From an uncultured Candidatus Poseidoniales archaeon (GTDB lineage: Archaea > Thermoplasmatota > Poseidoniia > Poseidoniales > Thalassarchaeaceae): a stretch of DNA of 64,000 nucleotides. The stretch spans positions 1 to 64,000 of the forward strand of contig CACOAW010000006.1 of the NCBI GenBank assembly GCA_902625325.1. The letters are read 5' to 3'. A program made the translations under genes and the position numbers. Shown piece after piece: positions 17,092 through 25,646 of this stretch (position 1 is the stretch's first letter; every line of letters begins with the position of its first letter). The notes under the pieces were generated by a model, which ran no database searches, was not told the origin of the DNA, and worked only from the letters and a program-made list of their open reading frames with translations.

Positions 17092-18186
17092 ATGTCGTTC
17101 TTCTATTCGCTTATTCCGATGGAAAGGCGGTTGCCAATCATCGATGTCGAAAGGAATGGGGCTGGAGGCTGTGGAGTATCCGTCGAAATGAGCCCCCTAG
17201 AGAAGCGGAAATCGATGCGAAAGAGGCTACCGGATTGGTTCAAGACATCCCTCCCGACAGGAGTTGCACAGGCTAGATTCAATGGTACCAAGGGAAATGT
17301 CGTAGAACATGGCCTGAATACCGTGTGTGAGGAGGCTAGATGTCCAAACATACACGATTGCTGGGGAAGGGGCACTGCTACTTTCATGATTGCTGGGGAA
17401 GTTTGCACCAGGGGGTGCAGGTTCTGTGCGGTCGGTACGGTCAGAACGCCGCCTGACCTGGACCCTGATGAGCCCAGAGAGTTAGCGGATGCAGTGAAAA
17501 GAATGGGGCTTAGTTATGCGGTCATTACAGTTGTAAATAGAGACGATCTTTCTGATGGGGGGGCTTCTCATTACAAGGATTGCATCCTCAGAGTTTCTGA
17601 GACTAATCCGGGGGTTGGCCTAGAGCTTCTATGCTCGGATTTAGATGGGAACTTGAATTCCCTGGAAATGTTACTTGAAGGGCTGCCCCTGAAGGTTTTC
17701 GCTCACAATGTCGAGTGTGTGCCTCGATTAGATAGCGTCGTTAGGGACCGGCGTGCCTCATTTGAACAATCACTCAAAATACTCAGGCATGCAAAGGAGC
17801 TTCGCCCTGATCTAATGACGAAGACCAGCCTTATGGTCGGATTAGGAGAGACTGATGAAGAGATTTCGGAGGCAATGGAAATGGTGAGGGAAGCGGGAGT
17901 GGACATGATCACTCTAGGACAATACTTGCAACCAAGCACAAGGCACCTCCCTATTGACAGATTTCCTGAACCCGAAATCTTCGCAGACTGGGATGGGACT
18001 GCTAGGGGCCTAGGCTTCAGAGCCGTGGCTAGCGGCCCTCTGGTTAGGTCAAGCTATCGAGCGGGTCTACTGTGGGAGGAGGCAATGGGTGGTGAGCCTG
18101 TTGTCACAAGAGACTCAACAGGTTCTGCGGTAAGTCATATTTTTTCTGAAAAGCGTGGCATTTCGGCAAAGGTGGAGAATCCATGA
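17092..18186 (+). CDS. lipA: Lipoyl synthase (radical SAM); start probably 17113 or later
   Basis: EARCPNIHDCWGRGTATFMIAGEVCTRGCRFCAVGT, VITVVNRDDLSDGGASHY, TKTSLMVGLGETDEEI, GQYLQPSTRHLPI. Confidence 0.95.
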   Translation: MSFFYSLIPMERRLPIIDVERNGAGGCGVSVEMSPLEKRKSMRKRLPDWFKTSLPTGVAQARFNGTKGNVVEHGLNTVCEEARCPNIHDCWGRGTATFMIAGEVCTRGCRFCAVGTVRTPPDLDPDEPRELADAVKRMGLSYAVITVVNRDDLSDGGASHYKDCILRVSETNPGVGLELLCSDLDGNLNSLEMLLEGLPLKVFAHNVECVPRLDSVVRDRRASFEQSLKILRHAKELRPDLMTKTSLMVGLGETDEEISEAMEMVREAGVDMITLGQYLQPSTRHLPIDRFPEPEIFADWDGTARGLGFRAVASGPLVRSSYRAGLLWEEAMGGEPVVTRDSTGSAVSHIFSEKRGISAKVENP

Positions 18187-18201
18187 GTAGGAGGCGCGGT
18201 A

Positions 18202-19437
18202 ATGTCGTCAGACGATAGGAAGGGAAGCATACGAGTCCCGGATGCACCATTCAGGCCGGGAGATGAGGCTAGCTTCGATAGCTGGCCATGGAAGCCGGGC
18301 GATTTCTCTATGCCGGATCCGAAGACTTGCGAATTCAAAGATACCACAGATCTAGCTAACGGCTTGGTCAGGGTACTCGATGACGATGGTGTAGCCACGG
18401 GGGAATGGGACCCAGGACTCTCTGCCGAGGAGCTGCAAAACGGTTTGGAACATATGGTTAGGCTCAGGATATTTGATGATCGGATGATGAAGATGCAGAG
18501 GACTGGTTTGCTTTCGTTCTACATGAGGTCCCTGGGTGAGGAGGCGGTCGCTATCGCACAGACAATGGCCCTCCAAGAGCAAGACTGGATTTTCCCCACA
18601 TATAGACAGCCAGGGGCTCAGTTTGTTCGAGGAAGGGACATGGTCAGCATGATTTGTCATTGCATCGGTAATGAGGAAGACAACATCAAGGGCAGGCAGA
18701 TGCCAGTACACTACTCCTACAGGGAAGGTAGATTCATTTCTGTCTCGAGTCCCGTCGGGACTCAGTTCAGTCAGGCAGTTGGAGTGGCACTAGCATCCAG
18801 CTACAAGGGTCTTGACGAGGTGACCATAACGTGGATAGGGGACGGAGCCAGTGCGGAAGGAGACTACCACTACGCTCTCAATTTTGCTGGTGTTTTCAAT
18901 GCCCCTGTAATTCTGAATGTCGTTAACAATCAATGGGCAATTTCTACGCATGCCAACTTCGCAACTGGAATTGGTGATTTCGCTTCCCGAGGCTTGCCCT
19001 ATGGGCTACCCTCAATTAGGGTAGACGGTAATGACTTCTTGGCATTGTATTCGGTAACGAAATGGGCTAGAGAAAGGGCTGCTTCTGGAGCAGGTGCCAC
19101 TCATATCGAAGTGCTCACTTACAGAACAGGAGCCCACAGCAGTAGCGATGATCCCAGTAGGTACAGGCCCGGAGATGAACATACGAAGTGGCCAGGAGGT
19201 GATCCCGTGGTAAGACTCAAGGAGCACCTTATCAATACCGGAGTTTGGAGCGAGGAGAGTCATGCAGAACTTGAGGAAAAGATAGATTCAGAGGTTGTGG
19301 AAGCATACAAAGAGGCGGTAAAGTTTGGCGACCTAGCCAATGGGCCATACCCATCAGCAGATACTATTTTCACCGAAGTTTACGAAGAAGTTCCATGGCA
19401 CCTTCAAGAACAACATGATGAGATGATGGGTGGTTAA
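18202..19437 (+). CDS. 2-oxoacid (pyruvate/branched-chain) dehydrogenase E1 alpha subunit
   Basis: MVRLRIFDDRMMKMQRTG...GEEAVAIAQTMALQEQDWIFPTYRQPG; TPP motif GDGASAEGDYHYALNFAGVFNAPVILNVVNNQWAIS. Confidence 0.93.
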   Translation: MSSDDRKGSIRVPDAPFRPGDEASFDSWPWKPGDFSMPDPKTCEFKDTTDLANGLVRVLDDDGVATGEWDPGLSAEELQNGLEHMVRLRIFDDRMMKMQRTGLLSFYMRSLGEEAVAIAQTMALQEQDWIFPTYRQPGAQFVRGRDMVSMICHCIGNEEDNIKGRQMPVHYSYREGRFISVSSPVGTQFSQAVGVALASSYKGLDEVTITWIGDGASAEGDYHYALNFAGVFNAPVILNVVNNQWAISTHANFATGIGDFASRGLPYGLPSIRVDGNDFLALYSVTKWARERAASGAGATHIEVLTYRTGAHSSSDDPSRYRPGDEHTKWPGGDPVVRLKEHLINTGVWSEESHAELEEKIDSEVVEAYKEAVKFGDLANGPYPSADTIFTEVYEEVPWHLQEQHDEMMGG

Positions 19438-19439
19438 TC

Positions 19440-20450
19440 GTGACGAATATGAATATGATTCAGTCGCTGAACAGCGCTCTTGACATTATGCTAGATGGAG
19501 ATCCCGATGTCATTATCTTCGGAGAAGACGTTGGTTACTTCGGTGGAGTTTTTAGGACTACAGACGGTTTGCAAGAGAAGCATGGAGAGCATAGGGTATT
19601 CGATACGCCTCTGTCGGAAGGTGGAATCGCCGCAACCGCGTTTGGCATGGGTCTAAATGGGCTTAGACCGATTGTGGAGATTCAATTTGCTGACTATATA
19701 TTCCCAGCATACGATCAGATTGTGAATGAGATGGCCAAGATAAGACACAGGTCAGGTGGAGAATTCTGGTCACCAGTCACACTTCGAACCCCCGCTGGCG
19801 GTGGAATTAGAGGGGGGCACCATCACTCCCAATCCCCTGAGTCCCAATTTACCCACACCCCGGGGTTGAAGGTTGTCTACTGCTCAACCCCCTACAATGC
19901 CAAAGGCCTATTGATTAGCTCAGTGGAGTGCAACGATCCTGTTATCTTTTTCGAGCCCAAAAGGTGTTACAGGGGGCCATTCTATGGAGATCCACACAAA
20001 GTTCCAACCTGGTCTGGTCATCCGGAGGCTGAAGTTCCAGAAGGCGAGTACAGAATTCCACTCGGCCAGGCTAGAATGGCCTTGGAGGGAACCGAATGCA
20101 CCGTAATATCTTGGGGGGCCATGGTACACGTGTGTGAGCAGGCAATCAAAGATAGCGGATTCTCATGCGATCTCATAGACTTGCAAACTCTTGTCCCCTG
20201 GGACAAGGAAACCGTAGTTGGTTCGATAGAGAAGACTGGTAGGTGCGTGATTGCGCATGAGGCTCCAAAGACTAGCGGATTCGGAGCAGAGATGTCAGCA
20301 TCGATTCAGGAGAGGTGCTTCTACCACCTCGAAAGTCCCATCATTAGAGTAACTGGATGGGACACACCTTTCCCCCATACTACTGAATGGGATTACATGC
20401 CCGGACCGACTAGGATTGCCACGGCGATAGCGAAAACACAGGAGGACTAA
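19440..20450 (+). CDS. 2-oxoacid dehydrogenase E1 beta subunit
   Basis: FGEDVGYFGGVFRTTDGLQEKHGEHRVFDTPLSEGGIAATAFGMGLNGLRPIVEIQFADYIFPAYDQIVNEMAKI. Confidence 0.95.
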   Translation: MTNMNMIQSLNSALDIMLDGDPDVIIFGEDVGYFGGVFRTTDGLQEKHGEHRVFDTPLSEGGIAATAFGMGLNGLRPIVEIQFADYIFPAYDQIVNEMAKIRHRSGGEFWSPVTLRTPAGGGIRGGHHHSQSPESQFTHTPGLKVVYCSTPYNAKGLLISSVECNDPVIFFEPKRCYRGPFYGDPHKVPTWSGHPEAEVPEGEYRIPLGQARMALEGTECTVISWGAMVHVCEQAIKDSGFSCDLIDLQTLVPWDKETVVGSIEKTGRCVIAHEAPKTSGFGAEMSASIQERCFYHLESPIIRVTGWDTPFPHTTEWDYMPGPTRIATAIAKTQED

Positions 20451-20451
20451 G

Positions 20452-21729
20452 ATGGGAAATTTCGTTTTCAAGTTACCAGACATAGGTGAAGGAGTAGTCG
20501 AAGGGGAGGTTGTCCAGTGGCACGTCTCAGTAGGTGACTCAGTATCCGAGGATGATCCAATCGTGGATGTAATGACAGACAAGGCTACTGTGACTATTCC
20601 CTCCCCGGTAAGTGGAGTCATAAGTTCCCTGAGTGGAGATGTAGGAGACATGATTGCCGTTGGTTCTAGCCTTATGGAAATCGATTCTGAAGGCGAGGGA
20701 GGGGGCCCAACGGCAGAAGATACTGAGGTGCAAGAACCGGTTTCGGAACCTGATCCGCCCAACGCACCCGAGCCCTCTCCAGCTCCCAAGGCACCCGAGC
20801 CCTCTCCAGCTCCCAAGGCACCCGAGCCTGCCCCTTCCGAAATCCAAACCCAAACAAGAAGGGTTCTCGCCAGTCCTGCAGTAAGAAAGAGAGCCCGAGA
20901 GAATGATGTAGACCTATCCAACGTAAGAGGGTCGGGGCCAGCGGGCAGAATCAGACATGCAGATCTTGACGCATTTATCGCTGCTGGAGGGGCAGTCTCT
21001 GGTGCACCGCCTATGGCATATTCGCTAAAGAGGACAGAAGTGACGCCAGTGAAAGTTGTGGGCCTAAGAAGAAAGATCTCAGAGCAGATGAGTCTGTCAA
21101 AGAGCAGGATTCCCCATTTCTCATATTTCGAGGAAGTGGATATCACAGAAATGGAGAATCTGAGACAGATTCTAAATTCCACGAGGGACCAAACCCAGCC
21201 TAAGTTAACTTATCTGCCGTTCATAATGATAGCATTGGCAAAAATAATGCCCGATCACCCAGAGTGCAATGCTCACTTCGATGATGAGGCCGGAGTGGTA
21301 AACAGGAATGCCGCAGTAAATCTGGGAATAGCCACGCAAACTGATAGAGGCCTGTATGTCCCCGTGGTTAAGCACGTCGAGTCCATGGATATTTGGAAGA
21401 CGGCATCTGAAATGCAGAGGGTCTCTGGCTCTGCAAGAGACGGAACTGCGAGCTTGGACGAATTGACAGGATCCACATTTACAATAACAAGTCTTGGGAG
21501 AGAAGGAGGATTGGGGGCCACCCCCATCATCAACCATCCGGAAGTTGCAATCCTTGGAGTGCACAAGGCCAGAGAGATGCCGGTAGCCCGTAATGGTGCA
21601 GTAGTGATTCGCCGGATTATGAACCTATCAAGCGCCTTCGACCATAGAGTAGTTGATGGTGCGGATGGTGCATCACTCATTCAGCACCTAAAGAGAATGC
21701 TGGAGAACCCGGCACTCATATTCATGTGA
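20452..21729 (+). CDS. Dihydrolipoamide acyltransferase E2 (lipoyl, E3-binding and catalytic domains)
   Basis: Lipoyl domain VMTDKATVTIPSPVSG; peripheral-subunit-binding ASPAVRKRARENDVDLSNVRGSGPAGRIRHADL; catalytic DHRVVDGADGASLIQHLK. Confidence 0.95.
   Translation: MGNFVFKLPDIGEGVVEGEVVQWHVSVGDSVSEDDPIVDVMTDKATVTIPSPVSGVISSLSGDVGDMIAVGSSLMEIDSEGEGGGPTAEDTEVQEPVSEPDPPNAPEPSPAPKAPEPSPAPKAPEPAPSEIQTQTRRVLASPAVRKRARENDVDLSNVRGSGPAGRIRHADLDAFIAAGGAVSGAPPMAYSLKRTEVTPVKVVGLRRKISEQMSLSKSRIPHFSYFEEVDITEMENLRQILNSTRDQTQPKLTYLPFIMIALAKIMPDHPECNAHFDDEAGVVNRNAAVNLGIATQTDRGLYVPVVKHVESMDIWKTASEMQRVSGSARDGTASLDELTGSTFTITSLGREGGLGATPIINHPEVAILGVHKAREMPVARNGAVVIRRIMNLSSAFDHRVVDGADGASLIQHLKRMLENPALIFM
20764..20828 (+). 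repeat. 27-bp perfect tandem duplication (plus 11-bp partial third copy) in E2 linker
   Basis: GCACCCGAGCCCTCTCCAGCTCCCAAG at 20764-20790 and 20791-20817, then GCACCCGAGCC; encodes APEPSPAPK. Confidence 0.95.
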
Positions 21730-21736
21730 GGTTCTT

Positions 21737-23170
21737 ATGGTCGAATCAAGAAAATGCCAAGTCTTGGTGGTAGGCGCAGGTCCGGGAGGATATGTGGCTG
21801 GGATCAGGGCTGCCCAGTTAGGCCTTGATACCGTGATAGTCGAGGGCGACAAGGCTGGTGGTACCTGCCTTATTCGGGGATGTATCCCAAGCAAGGCAAT
21901 TATTCATGCTGCTGAGAGGTTCGAGAATCTTCGACTTCACTCAGAAGGAGGGCACATGGGACTTTCTGTTTCTGGTAAGCCCGAAGTTGATATGATGGCC
22001 CTGGTATCTTGGAAGGACTCCATCGTTGATAGGCTGAACAAAGGAGTTGAAGGACTCCTGAAGGCGGCAGGTGCAGAGTTAGTCCGGGGTTGGGCAAAGT
22101 TCGACGGCCCCAAGATTTGTACCGTGGAAAATGATGGGAAATCAGTAAAAATCGAAGCTGAAAACGTAATCATCGCGACGGGCTCCAGTCACATCGACCT
22201 CCCGTTTATGCCATGTGACGAGGAGTTTATCCTATCGTCTACAGGGGCTCTAGATATGGATTCCCTACCTAGTAGCGTTGCAATAATTGGAGGGGGGTAC
22301 ATAGGTCTAGAACTGGGTTGCGCCCTTTCAAAACTCGGTACCGAAGTAACAGTTATCGAAGGCATGGAAAATATTCTCGCAATAATGGATAAGGAAATAC
22401 GCAGGCCATTAGATCTATGGCTGAAGAAAAACAACGTGACGGTTCATACCGAATCTTTAGCCAGGGGTGCTGAAATTAAAGGCAAAGGTGCATCCAGGAA
22501 GGTCGAGGTAACATTCGAGAAAGATGGCTCTGAACAGACCTTGAAAGTGGACAAGGTACTAGTTACTGTTGGAAGGAAACCCAACACGAAGGGTTGGGGC
22601 CTGGAGAACATCGGAGCCAGGATGGATGGTTCAGGTACGTTCATCAGAACTGATAGGCAATGCAGAACATCAGTACCAGGAGTTTACGCGATTGGGGATG
22701 TATCTGGGGAGCCGATGCTAGCTCACAAGGCCAGTGCCGAGGGAGAGATGGTCGCGGAGATTATTGCTGGACACAAGAGGGAGTTCGACAAAGTCGCAAT
22801 TCCTGAAATTGTTTTCACTGAGCCTGAGATTGTTTCAGTAGGGCTGACTCCCGAAGAAGCCAAAGAGAGGGGAGAGGAAATCATAGTTGGAAAATTCCCT
22901 CTTGCTGCTAATGGAAGAGCCTTGAGTCTTGAAGCGGAAAAGACTGGGGGGTTCATCAGAGTGACTGCTAGGGAGTCCGACCATGTCATCCTAGGTGTTC
23001 AGGCCGTCGGCAGCCACATAGCCGAGTTACACTCAGAATTCGTTCTCGCATTAGAGATGGGCGCATTACTGGAGGACGTGGCGGGGACGGTCCATGCCCA
23101 TCCCACCATGTCGGAGGCATTCCATGAGAGCGTTCTCAAGACATTAGGCCATGCTATCCACATAAGTTGA
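21737..23170 (+). CDS. lpdA: Dihydrolipoamide dehydrogenase (E3)
   Basis: VVGAGPGGYVAGIRAAQLG; redox-active disulfide GGTCLIRGCIPSK; GDVSGEPMLAHKASAEG; HAHPTMSEAFHE. Confidence 0.95.
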   Translation: MVESRKCQVLVVGAGPGGYVAGIRAAQLGLDTVIVEGDKAGGTCLIRGCIPSKAIIHAAERFENLRLHSEGGHMGLSVSGKPEVDMMALVSWKDSIVDRLNKGVEGLLKAAGAELVRGWAKFDGPKICTVENDGKSVKIEAENVIIATGSSHIDLPFMPCDEEFILSSTGALDMDSLPSSVAIIGGGYIGLELGCALSKLGTEVTVIEGMENILAIMDKEIRRPLDLWLKKNNVTVHTESLARGAEIKGKGASRKVEVTFEKDGSEQTLKVDKVLVTVGRKPNTKGWGLENIGARMDGSGTFIRTDRQCRTSVPGVYAIGDVSGEPMLAHKASAEGEMVAEIIAGHKREFDKVAIPEIVFTEPEIVSVGLTPEEAKERGEEIIVGKFPLAANGRALSLEAEKTGGFIRVTARESDHVILGVQAVGSHIAELHSEFVLALEMGALLEDVAGTVHAHPTMSEAFHESVLKTLGHAIHIS

Positions 23171-23832
23171 GGTATCTGATGGGAAGAGTCGCCGTACTAA
23201 GGTGTGGAATCGTGGAATACCACGTAATTTTTGATTTGATGAAGGACCTCCAAAAGAAGAGGATTGCAGGGAAGATAGAAGACACGCTAATATTTGTTCA
23301 GCATCCAGAAGTAGTCACTATCGGCCCAAAGGCTGCTAGAGAAGAGGTCTCGATTGAAGGCTATCCAACTATTGAGACCGATAGGGGAGGAGGAGTGACT
23401 TGGCACGGACCGGGGCAACTAGTCGTTTATCCGATAATAAAGTGGAGGGTCCAAGAGCAGAGTGTAAGAGGGGTAATAGGGAGCTTAGAGGATTGGGCTA
23501 TAGAGGCGCTAGAGGAGTGTGGGATAACTTCCTACAAAGACCCAGAGATGCAGGGAGCTTGGGTTGACGGGCACAAGGTCTGCTCGATCGGGCTGTCTTT
23601 CCTCCACTGGGTTAGCAGGCATGGAATGTCGATAAACATCGATACCCCGGACAATCGAGTTGAGCGGATAGAATGCTGTGGAATTCCTGCAGGAAAGCAC
23701 ACTAGTCTGTCAAAGTTAGGATACGACGTAGACATAAACAGGATTGAGAGGTGCCTTATCGAGACCTGTGAAGAGGTTCTCGGCAGGACTCCCATGGAAC
23801 CTGTTGATTGGTTTCCGGAGATGGTGATTTGA
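23167..23832 (+). CDS. lipB: Lipoyl/octanoyl transferase (start likely 23179)
   Basis: DRGGGVTWHGPGQLVVYPI, GAWVDGHKVCSIGL, ECCGIPAGKHTSLSKLG. Confidence 0.95.
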   Translation: MRYLMGRVAVLRCGIVEYHVIFDLMKDLQKKRIAGKIEDTLIFVQHPEVVTIGPKAAREEVSIEGYPTIETDRGGGVTWHGPGQLVVYPIIKWRVQEQSVRGVIGSLEDWAIEALEECGITSYKDPEMQGAWVDGHKVCSIGLSFLHWVSRHGMSINIDTPDNRVERIECCGIPAGKHTSLSKLGYDVDINRIERCLIETCEEVLGRTPMEPVDWFPEMVI

Positions 23833-25019
23833 ACAGACCCAGAAAGGGAGATTTAGCCAGACACTGGATTCTTGATTCCGAAACCTGCTTCCTAAACCAC
23901 GGTTCTTTCGGAGCAACTCCAGTATCTGTACTTGAGGAGCAGAGCAGACTCAGGAACCTAATCGAGAGTGACCCGGTTAGATTCTTCGAGAGAGATTACA
24001 TCCCCCTGATGAAGGGAGCCGTGGGTAAACTATCGGATTTCATCAACGCCAATCCAGAAGGCCTTGTATTCGTAAAAAACACGACAGAAGGTGTAAACAC
24101 TGTGCTGAGGAGCCTGAATTTGAAGCCGGGTGACGAGATTATCGTTACCAATCACAGCTACCAAGCTTGTTGGAATGCTGTCGACTTCGTAACCGAAAGG
24201 TCGGATGCAAAGACCGTCGTGGTGGATATTCCGTTCAGAGTGAAGAACGAGGGAGAGGTGGTCGATTTGATTATGGACAAAATAACTGGAAAGACCGTTC
24301 TCGCGATGATTGATACGGTAACGAGTGCGACCGGACTTAGAATGCCATTCGAGAAACTAGTACGGGATATTCAGGGTGTCGGGGTAGACGTGCTCCTGGA
24401 TGCTGCACACGGCCCTGGGATAGTCCCGCTCGATCTCATTGCAATGGATGCAGCATATTGCACTGGAAACTGCCACAAATGGATATGCACCCCAAAGGGC
24501 TCTGCATTTCTACATATAAGAGAAGATAGGAAAAGTCTGGTGAGGCCATTAAGTATCAGCCACGGATACAGCTTCGAGGGCACGGATCAGGAGAAATTCG
24601 AGTATGAGTTCGGATGGCCTGGAACGCAAGACCCTACTGCCTGGCTCTGCATTCCTCACGCAATAGAATTCCTTGGGAGCCTACTAGATGGGGGATGGCA
24701 GGAAATAATGGATCATAACAGGGCACTCGCCATACAAGGGAGGAGGATTCTTTGCAGAGCATTAGGTACTAGTCCACCTGTACCCGACTCAATGGTGTCC
24801 TCTATTGCAGCCGTTGAGATGCCGGGTGAAGGGGATGTGGGGCCAATGAGTCTGGAGGGGGATCCTTATCACAACTTTCTGCTGGATGAGTTCGGAATCC
24901 AGGTTCCAGTTTTCCCATGGAGGCATCACAACAAGAAGTACATCAGAATATCCGCACAACTGTACAATCACGTGGAAGAGTACGAGTTCCTGGCTGACTG
25001 TCTGAGTAGGTCTCTCTGA
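23808..25019 (+). CDS. Class V aminotransferase-fold PLP enzyme, isopenicillin-N-epimerase-like (start possibly TTG 23829)
   Basis: FLNHGSFGATPVSVLEEQ...RDYIPLMKGAVGKLSDFINANPEGLVFVKNTTEGVNTVLRSL; Lys in GNCHKWICTPKGSAFL. Confidence 0.85.
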   Translation: MVSGDGDLNRPRKGDLARHWILDSETCFLNHGSFGATPVSVLEEQSRLRNLIESDPVRFFERDYIPLMKGAVGKLSDFINANPEGLVFVKNTTEGVNTVLRSLNLKPGDEIIVTNHSYQACWNAVDFVTERSDAKTVVVDIPFRVKNEGEVVDLIMDKITGKTVLAMIDTVTSATGLRMPFEKLVRDIQGVGVDVLLDAAHGPGIVPLDLIAMDAAYCTGNCHKWICTPKGSAFLHIREDRKSLVRPLSISHGYSFEGTDQEKFEYEFGWPGTQDPTAWLCIPHAIEFLGSLLDGGWQEIMDHNRALAIQGRRILCRALGTSPPVPDSMVSSIAAVEMPGEGDVGPMSLEGDPYHNFLLDEFGIQVPVFPWRHHNKKYIRISAQLYNHVEEYEFLADCLSRSL

Positions 25020-25040
25020 TTATGGAAAGCAAACCATTGA

Positions 25041-25646
25041 ATGGAGGGTGGCGTACCCAGACCCATGCCTGAGGTGGTTGTGGCCCTTACCGGAGCGTCC
25101 GGAGCGAAGTACTGCGTGAGACTCATTGAAGCCTTAGTTGAACACAAATGGTCTGTGAGGCTAATAGTGACCGGCACTGGTGCAATTAACCTCGATTTGG
25201 AGTGCTCTATGACTCCTACTGATTTGGCATCTATGGACGGAGTCATACTAGAGGACAATGGCAATTTAGCCGCGAAATCCGCTTCTGGGTCCGCTAGGTT
25301 CGATGCCTACGTCGTCTGCCCTGCAAGTGGCACCACAATAGGTAAAATCGCGGCTGGAATTAGTGATAATCTTGCAACCAGGAGCGCACTGGTGGCTATG
25401 AAGGAGAGGAGGAAATTGATAATTGTCCCAAGAGAGGCGCCATACTCAACTCCTCATCTCAAGGCGATGTTCAATCTGTCTGAATGGGGGGCTGTAATCT
25501 TGCCTGCTAGTCCTGGATTCTACAACTCTCCTGAAAGTATCGATGATTTAGTTGACTTCGTTGTGGCTAGGATTCTAGACCAATTGGATATTGATCACTC
25601 CATCGGTAGAAGATGGTCGGGAGAAGAGGTCCCATTGGAAGACTGA
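25041..25646 (+). CDS. ubiX: UbiX-like flavin prenyltransferase
   Basis: VVALTGASGAKYCVRLIEAL, VCPASGTTIGKIAAGISDNLATRSALVAMKERRKLIIVPREAPYSTPHLKAM, PASPGFYN. Confidence 0.92.
   Translation: MEGGVPRPMPEVVVALTGASGAKYCVRLIEALVEHKWSVRLIVTGTGAINLDLECSMTPTDLASMDGVILEDNGNLAAKSASGSARFDAYVVCPASGTTIGKIAAGISDNLATRSALVAMKERRKLIIVPREAPYSTPHLKAMFNLSEWGAVILPASPGFYNSPESIDDLVDFVVARILDQLDIDHSIGRRWSGEEVPLED

Noticed and set aside
20764-20828. CRISPR or mobile repeat
   Set aside because: In-frame coding repeat within the E2 Pro/Ala linker.
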